64,000 nucleotides of DNA from Bacteroidota bacterium (GTDB lineage: Bacteria > Bacteroidota > Bacteroidia > Chitinophagales > BACL12): the NCBI GenBank assembly GCA_016706865.1, contig JADJIS010000001.1, positions 124,001-188,000 of the forward strand, written 5' to 3'. Below the pieces are notes generated by a model. It did not search any database. It worked only from the letters and a program-made list of their open reading frames with translations, and was not told where the DNA came from. A program made the position numbers and the translations under genes. Shown piece by piece: positions 1 to 8,700 of the stretch (position 1 is its first letter; the number at the start of each line of letters is the position of its first letter).

Positions 1-148
1 CGATATTACTCACAGCAATTCCGGAAATAAGATCGAGATATTTTTTTCCATCCACATCATACAACCAACATCCATCCGCACGATCAATTTCCAACATTAA
101 TGGAGTATTGCTTGTTTGAGCGACATGGTTTAAAAAAAGATTTCGCAT
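1..148 (-). CDS. Class III (acetylornithine/GABA-type) aminotransferase, N-terminal part
   Basis: Only the first 49 codons are present; the gene runs off the left edge. The peptide has a glycine-rich turn typical of the N-terminus of PLP-dependent class III aminotransferases (DGCWLYDVDGKKYLDLISGI), where a 'DxxGxxYLDxxSGIAV' pattern precedes the PLP domain. Substrate (acetylornithine, ornithine, GABA or other) cannot be told from this fragment. The ATG at 148 lies 4 nt after a TACCTTTG promoter box on the minus strand, which supports this start. Confidence 0.8.
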   Translation of the reverse strand, partial: MRNLFLNHVAQTSNTPLMLEIDRADGCWLYDVDGKKYLDLISGIAVSNI

Positions 149-152
149 AAAA

Positions 153-160
153 CAAAGGTA
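153..160 (-). promoter_or_regulatory. Bacteroidota -7 box TACCTTTG
   Basis: Minus-strand TACCTTTG matches the Bacteroidota TAnnTTTG consensus and ends 4 nt before the ATG at 148. That spacing implies a leaderless or nearly leaderless transcript. No clear -33 TTTG is seen. Confidence 0.55.
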
Positions 161-176
161 ATGTACCAATGAGAGA

Positions 177-625
177 ATGTACCAATGTACCGATGAACAG
201 CCGCATAGTGCTCGGGAGGAAAATTTTTGCTCCGGGGGAAAAGAATTAGCCAATTAGCAAATTAGCAAATGGAACAGCCGAGCACTGCTGGGGAAGGAAG
301 TTTTTGCTTCGGGGGAAAGAATAATTAGCCAATTAGCAAATTAGCAAATGGAACAGCCGCGTACTGCTGTAGAGGAAAGTTTTTACTCCGAGGAAAAATA
401 ATTAGCAAATTAGTTAATTAGCAAATGGAACAGCCGCGTACTGCTGGGGAGGAAAATTATTGCTTCATGGGAAAAGGAATTCAACAATTAGCAGATTAGC
501 AAATTGAAAGTCAATAACTAATGAGAAGGAAAATTATTGCTTTGGAATTAAATACGGAATGTTTAAAAGTATATCAAGTTTTCAGGTTTACTGAAGTCTG
601 GCTGTTCATCGGTACATTGGTACAT
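177..625. repeat. Non-coding repeat element with 26-bp inverted ends
   Basis: A perfect 26-bp inverted repeat (177-202 and 600-625, beginning ATGTACCAATGTACCGATG on the left) encloses about 400 bp without any gene. Inside, 195-506 holds four imperfect direct units of 77-79 bp, starting at 195, 272, 351 and 428, each opening with GAACAGCCG and closing with runs of the 9-mer AATTAGCAA. Each unit also contains an A/T-rich stretch that can fold (GGAGGAAAATTTTTGCTCC in unit 1). No transposase is present. It could be a non-autonomous, MITE-like element or a large palindromic repeat family. The intergenic space 149-644 contains nothing else recognisable apart from the promoter at 153-160. Confidence 0.7.
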
Positions 626-644
626 CATCACATCGGTACATTCT

Positions 645-1667
645 CTACGCCCAAACCTTAGTTCCTTCGGTGCAATTCTTACAAATATCAATTTCCCCTC
701 TTCCTTTAAGTAAAGCTGTTCTGAATTTATGATATTTTCCGCCTTGCCACAGATGTTTAAATGTAGTGTCTTTAAGATCGCCGAGTTGGTGGGTGGCGTC
801 TTTGTCGAAACAACAGGGAACTACCGTTCCGTCCCAGGTAATTACGCAGGAGTGCCATAATTTCCAGCAGTGATTCGACATTTTATTTTTAATGGAATAA
901 GTGCCATTATTATTTTGCTGATAACGGGAATAATAATCAATGGTAGGAATTAAATTAGAGCCATTCTCGTAGTCGTAAATTTGTGCAGTTTTAAATGCAA
1001 CTTCATCCACCCCAATTTCTTTTCCTAATTTTTTAACGTCTTCAATTTGATGTTGATTTGGTTTTACAACAAGAAATTGAAATATAACAAAAGGTGTACT
1101 CGATTTTAATTCTTTTTTCCATTTCACAATATTGCGCGCACCTTCCAAAACCTTTTCGAGTTTTCCTCCTATACGATATTGTTCATAGGTATCTTGTGTA
1201 GTACCGTCAATGGAAATTATTAATCGGTCCAATCCGCTTTCAATTGTTTTTTTTGCATTTGCATCATTCAAATAATGTGCATTGGTGGAAGTGGCTGTAT
1301 ATATTTTTTTATCGTTTGCGTACTTCACCATATCCAGAAAATCAGGATTGAGATAGGGTTCGCCCTGAAAATAAAAAATGAGATAGGTAAGATCTTTACC
1401 AACTTCATCCATTGTCTCCTTAAAAAAATCTTTTTGCAACATTCCGGTAGGACGGGTAAATGAACGCAAACCACTTGGGCATTCCGGACATCTTAAATTA
1501 CAGGAAGTAGTTGGTTCAAACGATAAAGAAATTGGCAAACCCCACTGCACAGGTTTTTTGCTCCACATGCTATAATAATAACTCGATATCACCTTACTCA
1601 TATTCCAAATTCTCCGCGGGGTGAGTTTAGAGGCGTAATTGAGTGAATCGGTTATACTAAATGGCAT
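645..1667 (-). CDS. Radical SAM protein with SPASM domain
   Basis: A 340-residue iron-sulfur enzyme. The radical SAM CxxxCxxC motif is CNLRCPEC (C56, C60, C63), which binds the 4Fe-4S cluster that cleaves S-adenosylmethionine. The C-terminal third has a SPASM-type cysteine set (HCWKLWHSC, VVPCCFD, DICKNC near the end), expected to hold auxiliary clusters. Family members modify peptides or small molecules; the substrate here is unknown and no precursor peptide is evident next door. It is the last gene of an apparent minus-strand group with pheS and a small secreted protein, only 3 nt after the previous stop, so co-transcription is likely. Confidence 0.85.
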   Translation of the reverse strand: MPFSITDSLNYASKLTPRRIWNMSKVISSYYYSMWSKKPVQWGLPISLSFEPTTSCNLRCPECPSGLRSFTRPTGMLQKDFFKETMDEVGKDLTYLIFYFQGEPYLNPDFLDMVKYANDKKIYTATSTNAHYLNDANAKKTIESGLDRLIISIDGTTQDTYEQYRIGGKLEKVLEGARNIVKWKKELKSSTPFVIFQFLVVKPNQHQIEDVKKLGKEIGVDEVAFKTAQIYDYENGSNLIPTIDYYSRYQQNNNGTYSIKNKMSNHCWKLWHSCVITWDGTVVPCCFDKDATHQLGDLKDTTFKHLWQGGKYHKFRTALLKGRGEIDICKNCTEGTKVWA

Positions 1668-1670
1668 AAT

Positions 1671-2255
1671 TTATTTATTTGCGGACGGTCCGCGTAATTT
1701 ATCTGAAAATCCTTCCAGCGACTGAAAGTTTTTTAATTCAAGTTGACATTTTCTTTTTTCGGTACTGCTGATTTCGTAACAATAATCGAGGATCTGATTA
1801 AAGGATTGTGGAATAGCAACTGATCTTTTAAGTGTGCTTCTTTCATGATCGCCTTCGAACCAAAACATTTGCATGGTCTGACAATAATTACATTTTACCG
1901 GCCAATTTTTTTGAGCCATCAATTCTGCATTCATTTCTTTCACCATAGCCATTAAAATTTTAAATTCATCGGGATCCGTTTGAAAACAATACACACTGGA
2001 ATCCAAACTGCTGATCATAAATTGAAAACTTGTACTCTTTTCCATGATGCGAAAAGAAACCACGTTAAAATTTCCATCAAAGAACATGAAATCAATAAAC
2101 CGTTCATTATATTGTCGGAATACAATTGGAGGGCCAACTAAAGTATCTTCTCCAATAATTTTGATAGTATCCTCTCCTATTGTTTTTGTTTGCCCGAAAA
2201 CAATTCCCGAAGCAAAGAGCGAAATAAAAAATACGGATGAAATAAATTTCTTCAT
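1671..2255 (-). CDS. Small secreted protein of unknown function
   Basis: A 194-residue protein with a clear Sec signal peptide (Lys-Lys start, hydrophobic core, cleavage near SGIVFGQ). No family was recognised. The mature part contains a CNYC pair (about residue 122-125) and several other cysteines, so a disulfide or metal site is possible. It sits between pheS (7 nt upstream) and the radical SAM gene (3 nt downstream) on the same strand, so it is probably translated from the same mRNA. A functional link to either neighbour is not shown. Confidence 0.7.
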   Translation of the reverse strand: MKKFISSVFFISLFASGIVFGQTKTIGEDTIKIIGEDTLVGPPIVFRQYNERFIDFMFFDGNFNVVSFRIMEKSTSFQFMISSLDSSVYCFQTDPDEFKILMAMVKEMNAELMAQKNWPVKCNYCQTMQMFWFEGDHERSTLKRSVAIPQSFNQILDYCYEISSTEKRKCQLELKNFQSLEGFSDKLRGPSANK

Positions 2256-2261
2256 TATAAT

Positions 2262-3299
2262 TTATAAATGTTCAAATTGTTTTAAGAATCGCAAATCATT
2301 TTCTGAAAATAATCTGATATCATTAATTCTGTATTTTAAAATTGCCATACGTTCCAATCCGAAACCGAATGCAAAACCTGTATACTTTTCGCTGTCAATT
2401 TTACAATTTTCCAAAACCACAGGATCTACCATTCCGCAACCTCCAATTTCCACCCAGCCCGTTTGTTTACAAATTGCGCATCCTTTTCCACCACATACGA
2501 AACAGCTAACATCCATTTCGGCACTAGGTTCCGTAAAAGGAAAATAACTTGGACGTAAACGTATTTTAGTATCAGCGCCGTATAATTCCTGCGCCAGATA
2601 CAAAAGAGTTTGTTTCATATCGGCAAAGGTTACTCCTTCATCAATATACAATAATTCGATCTGATGAAAGGTGCAATGTGCACGTGCAGATATTGTTTCG
2701 TTGCGATAGGTTCTGCCAAGTGCAACTATTCTGATAGGAGGTTTTTGTTCCTCCATAACACGGATCTGAACATTGGAGGTATGCGTTCTTAATAATATCG
2801 CAGGATTGGTCTGCACATAAAAAGTATCCTGCATGTCGCGAGCGGGATGGTCTTCCGGCATTCCTAATGCGGTGAAATTATGCCAGTCGTCTTCTATTTC
2901 AGGACCTTCCACAACAGAATATCCAATTCTGGTAAAAATATTTACCAACTCCTCTCTTATTATAGTAAGTGGATGTCTTGAACCCGGATTTTTAGTTGCA
3001 ACGGGTAGTGAAATATCTATTTCAGCAGATTTATTATTACCTGCTTTTTTGTATTTTCCTTCTAATTCTGCAAATCTATTTTCAGCCAGTTGTTTAAGTT
3101 CGTTTACTCTCTGGCCAAATTCTTTTTTTAATTCATTGGGAACATTTTTGATCTCGGAAAAAACATCCTTCAAAACATTTTTTGTCCCTAAAAACCGTAT
3201 CCTGAATGCTTCAAGTTCTGCTGCATTGTTTACGGCAGATCCCTCCACTTCTTTTTTTAACTCCTGAATGTTATCAAATTGGTTCTGCATAGGTTCCAT
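2262..3299 (-). CDS. pheS: Phenylalanine-tRNA ligase alpha subunit
   Basis: Catalytic alpha chain of the alpha2-beta2 enzyme that charges tRNA-Phe. Class II synthetase motifs are visible: motif 2 around TYRNETISARAHCTFHQIE and motif 3 FGFGLERMAILKYRINDIR, plus the usual cysteine-rich loop CFVCGGKGCAICKQTGW. The N-terminal ~90 residues form the tRNA-binding coiled coil. The reading frame opens further upstream at 3332, but that codon lies inside a terminator hairpin, so the start is taken as ATG 3299 (346 aa; ATG 3290 is an alternative). pheT is not in the window. A TAATTTTG box ends 5 nt before this ATG. Confidence 0.95.
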   Translation of the reverse strand: MEPMQNQFDNIQELKKEVEGSAVNNAAELEAFRIRFLGTKNVLKDVFSEIKNVPNELKKEFGQRVNELKQLAENRFAELEGKYKKAGNNKSAEIDISLPVATKNPGSRHPLTIIREELVNIFTRIGYSVVEGPEIEDDWHNFTALGMPEDHPARDMQDTFYVQTNPAILLRTHTSNVQIRVMEEQKPPIRIVALGRTYRNETISARAHCTFHQIELLYIDEGVTFADMKQTLLYLAQELYGADTKIRLRPSYFPFTEPSAEMDVSCFVCGGKGCAICKQTGWVEIGGCGMVDPVVLENCKIDSEKYTGFAFGFGLERMAILKYRINDIRLFSENDLRFLKQFEHL

Positions 3300-3304
3300 G
3301 CGGC

Positions 3305-3333
3305 CAAAATTACAAAATAAAAAGGGCGGCAAA
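3305..3333 (-). promoter_or_regulatory. pheS promoter lying inside the upstream terminator
   Basis: On the minus strand TTTG (3330-3333) is followed after 17 nt by TAATTTTG (3305-3312), matching the Bacteroidota -33/-7 pattern with slightly short spacing. The -33 part falls within the stem of the terminator hairpin of the preceding peptidase gene. The -7 box ends 5 nt before the pheS ATG. Confidence 0.55.
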
Positions 3334-3347
3334 AATTTGCCGCCCTT
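3314..3347 (-). terminator. Rho-independent terminator of the M43 peptidase gene
   Basis: Perfect 12-bp arms (3322-3333 and 3336-3347, GGGCGGCAAA against TTTGCCGCCC) with a 2-nt loop, followed on the minus strand by a T-rich run. It lies 22 nt past the stop of the peptidase gene and directly before pheS. Confidence 0.85.
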
Positions 3348-3368
3348 GTATAATTTATTGATGGATAT

Positions 3369-5303
3369 TTATTCTATCACAAACTTCTCAGAATAAGAAG
3401 ATTTGCCATTGCTGATAACAACAAAATAGAATCCTGCTTCTAAATTAGCAACATTCATTTCTATCATGTTTTCACCTGCAACCACAGAATTTGAAGTATT
3501 AACAACCTGTTTGCCAAGAATATCAAACACCTGCACTCCAACATTCATATCTTCCTGAACGCTGTAGTAATCAACAGTAACGATATCACCTGAAGCCGGA
3601 TTTGGGAATACAGAAACGATAGAGTTATCGTATTCATCCATTTCCACATAACTTCCGTCTGTTCTCCAGTTTGAAGAGCTTGTAGAAATTAAAAGATCAT
3701 AACAGTCACCAGCGCTGAATGCACCGTCCCAACCATATACTTTAACATAACGGGTTCCTGCCTGAGTAGTATTCCAAATGATTGTCTCACTTGTTGTGCC
3801 ACCATTTTCAGAAATACCTTTCTGAGCAACAGATTGGTTATATAATCTCACATCATAATCAGCAGGCAATGAAGTCAAACTGATTTTGATTTTTGTATTG
3901 GAACCAGTGGTTGTAAATTTAAACCAGTCTGCATCTGTTGAAGTTGCAATTAACTCAAGATATGTAGTTCCAGCAGTTAATGTAGCAGCTGTTCCTGAAG
4001 TATTATTTGGCTCATAATTATCAACACAAGCACCACCACCACCGGTAGTAGTAAATGTAGTAGATGAAGTAAATGCACTTGTTCCTGCAGCACAAACAGT
4101 TTGAACCTGCCATTCGTAAGCTGTTGCAGCTGTTAAGCCGGTAACTGCTTTAGAAGTAGTTGCTGAAGTTGTATTTGTCCAGGTTGCACCTGCAGTTGTT
4201 TTATAACGAACGTTATAACTAGTTGCACCTGCTGCTGCTGTCCAATTGAAAGTAGCGCTTGTAGTAGCAACCAAAGTTGTATTCATTCCGGTTGGAGCAT
4301 TACAAGTTCCTCCACCGCCGCCGCCGCAGCCATTAGATGTTAAAAGGGCAGCACGTGATCCACCAACTGCAAATAAAGCCTGAGCTCTGGTTTTTTGACC
4401 TGCAGTAAATAGGTTCATACAACCATCATCGGTGTAATCCATGTAGTTTTGATACATATCACCGTTTGGTCCGTTAGTACAAGAGATACGAATTGCTCCG
4501 TTAGGGCAACCATAAGTTTCGTCTGCCTGATTTGGAGTATCAGCACAAAGATCTGATCCACCGCAACCTGTACCATCGTCACCCCAAATATGATATAAAT
4601 TCAGCCAGTGACCAACTTCGTGGGTAGCTGTGCGTCCAAGATCGTATGGAGCAGAACCTGCGCCACCAACACCAAAATAAACGTAATCTATAACAACACC
4701 ATCAGTTGAAGCGGAGCCACCAGGAAATTGAGCATAACCCAATAAACCACCTGAAAGGTCGCAAACCCATAAATTGAGATATTTGTTCCTATCCCAAATG
4801 GTATGACCATAAGTTCCAAATTTCATATCATCACCAGTGCTGAATGATGTTTTAGAAGTGCTTGTTCTGGTAATACCAGTGGTTGGGTTACCACTAGGAT
4901 CAAGTGTAGCGAGGCAGAAATTAATTTCACAGTCAGCAGCAACACCGGCAAAATAACCAGGAGTTTCACCAACATCTGAATTTAATCTTCTGAAGTCATC
5001 ATTTAATACATCCAATTGATTGTAAACCTGAGCATCTGAAATGTTTTCAGAAGCAATATTGTACACAATATGTACAACAACCGGAATAGTAACTACAGCT
5101 CTTTCACCGCTGTTTGCTTCAGTAGCAATGTAGTTTTGGGTAAACTGCTCAATAGCCTCGCGATTAGCTGCATAAAACGGATCTTCTGCCCTTAGTCTGG
5201 CATCAACATCCATAGTTGAGCAACTACGTTGCGGTGCTTGCGCAATCACCAATCCTCCCAATAAAAATGAAAGGGTTGTGAAAAGTAACGATTTTTTCAA
5301 CAT
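3369..5303 (-). CDS. Secreted M43 (cytophagalysin-like) zinc metallopeptidase with T9SS tail
   Basis: A 644-residue exported peptidase. Signal peptide at residues 1-21, then a propeptide-like stretch. The zinc site is HEVGHWLNLYH (H228, E229, H232, H238), the extended HExxHxxxxxH form of M43 peptidases, followed by the cysteine-rich region usual in the family. A glycine linker leads to a fibronectin III domain (about 335-420) and a pre-peptidase C-terminal type beta domain (about 425-545, DADWFKFTT). The last ~80 residues, with FPNPASGD and GFYFVVISNG, are a type A T9SS sorting domain, so it should cross the outer membrane and be released or anchored. Single gene with its own terminator. Confidence 0.92.
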   Translation of the reverse strand: MLKKSLLFTTLSFLLGGLVIAQAPQRSCSTMDVDARLRAEDPFYAANREAIEQFTQNYIATEANSGERAVVTIPVVVHIVYNIASENISDAQVYNQLDVLNDDFRRLNSDVGETPGYFAGVAADCEINFCLATLDPSGNPTTGITRTSTSKTSFSTGDDMKFGTYGHTIWDRNKYLNLWVCDLSGGLLGYAQFPGGSASTDGVVIDYVYFGVGGAGSAPYDLGRTATHEVGHWLNLYHIWGDDGTGCGGSDLCADTPNQADETYGCPNGAIRISCTNGPNGDMYQNYMDYTDDGCMNLFTAGQKTRAQALFAVGGSRAALLTSNGCGGGGGGTCNAPTGMNTTLVATTSATFNWTAAAGATSYNVRYKTTAGATWTNTTSATTSKAVTGLTAATAYEWQVQTVCAAGTSAFTSSTTFTTTGGGGACVDNYEPNNTSGTAATLTAGTTYLELIATSTDADWFKFTTTGSNTKIKISLTSLPADYDVRLYNQSVAQKGISENGGTTSETIIWNTTQAGTRYVKVYGWDGAFSAGDCYDLLISTSSSNWRTDGSYVEMDEYDNSIVSVFPNPASGDIVTVDYYSVQEDMNVGVQVFDILGKQVVNTSNSVVAGENMIEMNVANLEAGFYFVVISNGKSSYSEKFVIE

Positions 5304-5765
5304 TTGAATTAAAAATTTAGGGTTAAATAAAATTAATATCTAAAACAGCGTGTTATGTTTAGACTAGGGTCACATATATTAACATGATGCGGGAATGAAC
5401 AATAGATGCGTCGTGTCAATTATTGGTTGCGTAAAATTAACTTAATTTTTCAAATACAAACATAATTTTCAAATCTTTGGATTATGCCAAACGGGTGTTT
5501 GTCACTCAATCATGCTTAAAACCACCAATTATTAGCTTAAAATTGCCCTGAAACATAATAATGGCGGCAATTTAGATCTTATTTAAATTATTTTTGAATG
5601 TCATGAATAGCTCCTTTTTCAACAATTTGCCATGTATGCAAAGGATTGAATATCAATATTTCAATAATTATAAAAAAATTAACAAAAGTGACTAATTACT
5701 GAATAAAATGTAAAAGATATTCTATTCTGAAATGCACTAATTCAAACGTATGCTAATTTTGTGGG
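5304..5765. other. Divergent intergenic region upstream of the M43 peptidase and metH
   Basis: 462 bp of AT-rich DNA between divergent genes. It holds the metH -7 box at 5754-5761. I see no tRNA, no cobalamin (B12-box) or SAM riboswitch pattern and no clear repeat. The promoter of the minus-strand peptidase should also be here but no exact TAnnTTTG box was found close to its ATG. Confidence 0.6.
5754..5761 (+). promoter_or_regulatory. metH -7 box TAATTTTG
   Basis: TAATTTTG matches TAnnTTTG and ends 4 nt before the GTG start at 5766, so the mRNA is probably leaderless. No good -33 TTTG at 19 nt. Confidence 0.55.
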
Positions 5766-8700
5766 GTGGAAAAAATTTTGAAGAATTTATTAACAGACCG
5801 GATTTTGGTGCTGGACGGGGCAATGGGCACCATGATTCAGCGGTATAAATTGAGCGAGGAAGACTTTAGAGGTCAGCAATTTAAGGAACATAACTATGAT
5901 CTGAGGGGCAATAATGATATACTTTCTCTTACACAGCCACAAATAATTAAAGAAATTCACAGGCAATATCTGGAAGCAGGTGCCGATATTATAGAAACGA
6001 ATACATTTAGCGGAACAAGTGTTGCCCAGGCTGATTATCATTTAGAACATATTGTGTACGAGCTGAACTACCAGTCAGCTAAGATCGCAAAGGAAGTAGC
6101 GCAGGAATTTTCAGAAAAAGAACCTGACAAACCCAGATTTGTTGCCGGTGCTTTAGGTCCTACAAATAAAACACTTAGTCTTTCCCCTGATGTAAACAAC
6201 CCAGGTTATCGGGCAATAACTTTCGATGCATTGTCAGATGCATACTACGAACAAGCCAAAGGTCTTATTGATGGTGGGGTGGATATTATTCTTATAGAAA
6301 CAATATTTGACACTCTGAATGCTAAAGCAGCTATTTATGGAATAGAAAATCTTTTTGAGGATATTGGTAAAAAAATTCCCGTTATGATTTCGGGAACCAT
6401 TACAGATGCGAGTGGAAGAACATTAAGTGGACAAACCGTGGAGGCATTTCTAATTTCCATTTCTCATATTCCATTATTAAGTGTTGGATTAAATTGTGCT
6501 TTAGGTGCAAAACAATTAAAGGAACATATTAAAACTCTTGCCGAAAAAACGGATTTTTTTGTTTCTGCATATCCAAATGCCGGTTTACCAAATGCTTTTG
6601 GTGAATACGATGAAACACCGGAAAGCAATGGTAATGATATTGAAGAATATTTAAAAAATGGTTGGATAAATATTATTGGAGGATGTTGCGGAACTACACC
6701 TGAACATATTAAATATATTGCCGGCATCGCTAAAAAATATGCGCCGCGTATTCCAAGAACTTTGCCCAGATTACCGTCCTATTCCGGATTAGAACAATTT
6801 GAAATTTATGAAGGAAGCAATTTCGTAAATGTTGGAGAAAGAACAAATATTACGGGAAGCAAACAATTTAAAAGATTAATTAAAGAAGAAAAATACGATG
6901 ATGCATTAATTGTTGCCCGACAGCAGGTGGAAAACGGAGCGCAGATAATTGATGTGAACATGGATGAAGGTATGATTGATTCTGTGGAGGTGATGAAAAC
7001 CTTTTTAAATTTAGTAGCTGCTGAACCTGATATTGCAAGAGTTCCGGTGATGATAGATTCCAGCAAGTGGGAGGTGATAGAGGCGGGATTAAAATGTTTG
7101 CAAGGAAAATGTATCGTGAATTCTATTTCATTAAAAGAAGGTGAAGAAAAATTTATATATCAGGCGAAAAAAGCAAAAAAATTGGGCGCTGCGGTCATCG
7201 TAATGGCATTTGATGAAGAAGGACAGGCAACTACCTTAGAAAAAAGAATTGCCATATGTAAAAGAGCATATGATCTATTAGTAAATAAATTGAATTTTGA
7301 TCCTACAGATATTATTTTCGACCCAAATATTTTGACGGTTGGAACAGGTATTGAAGAACATAATAATTATGCGGTAGATTATATTAATGCTACGAGATGG
7401 ATAAAAAATAATCTTCCGGGAGCGCTGGTAAGTGGAGGTGTGAGTAATATTTCATTTTCGTTTCAAGGTAATAATACAGTGAGGGAAGCTATGCATTCTT
7501 CCTTTCTATATCACGCAATTAAGGCGGGGATGGATATGGGAATTGTGAATGCAGGAATGATAGATATTTATGAGGATATAGATAAAGATCTTCTCGAAAA
7601 AATTGAAGATGTTCTATTTAACAGAAATGATAATGCCACAGAAAATCTTATAACTTTTGCAGAAACTTTAAAGAAAAAAGATAAAGCAGAAATCACAACC
7701 GACGAATGGCGCGGTAAAAGTGTGGAGGAGCGACTTGCACATTCCTTAGTAAAAGGAATTACGGAATTTATAGATGCTGATATTGAAGAAGTGCGATTAA
7801 AGTATGCAAAACCATTGGAAGTAATTGAAGGTCCGTTAATGGCAGGAATGAATATAGTTGGTGATCTTTTTGGTTCCGGAAAAATGTTTTTACCTCAGGT
7901 TGTTAAAAGTGCAAGGGTGATGAAAAAAGCTGTTGCCTATCTCCAGCCATTTATTGAGCTGGAAAAAAAATCATCGGGTAATACTTCAAATCATCCGAAA
8001 GTTTTAATGGCAACTGTAAAGGGGGATGTACATGATATTGGGAAAAATATTGTTGGAGTTGTTTTGGCATGTAATAATTACGAAATTATCGACCTCGGTG
8101 TAATGGTATCTGCCGAAAGAATTTTGACTGCCGCGTTAGAAAACAAAGTTGATCTCATCGGTTTAAGTGGATTGATTACACCATCTCTGGATGAAATGGT
8201 TAATGTTGCACAGGAAATGGAAAAAAGAAAATTTACCATTCCATTGTTAATAGGAGGTGCAACAACATCCAGAACGCATACTGCGGTAAAAATTGCGCCT
8301 GCTTATTCGCACCCTGTTATACATGTAACCGATGCCTCGCGAAGCGTTACAATTGCCGGAAAATTATTGGGAAAAGAAAAGAGTGTATTTACTAAGGAAA
8401 TAAATGACGAATATCTCATTATCGAACAAAATCATAAATACAAACAATCTTTCAAAGGATATATTACCCTGGAAGAGGCAAGAAAAAACAAATACGAGAT
8501 CGACTGGAATAATTATTTAAAACCCGAACCCTCATTTACAGGAATTAAAATTTTTGAAAATTATTCATTGGAAGAATTATCAAAGTATATTGACTGGACA
8601 CCGTTTTTTCAAACCTGGGAATTACATGGAAAATATCCTGAAATTTTAAATGATGATATAGTTGGTCCAGCGGCGAATCAATTATTTAACGATGCACAGC

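Noticed and set aside
195..506. CRISPR array
   Set aside because: Units of 77-79 bp are repeated nearly whole, without unique spacers, and no cas genes are present.
3300..3332. Longer pheS start at 3332
   Set aside because: The extra codons are a translation of the terminator hairpin and are absent from the family.
5304..5765. Cobalamin or SAM riboswitch before metH
   Set aside because: No B12-box or SAM-aptamer pattern was seen and the -7 box is 4 nt from the start, leaving no room for a leader.
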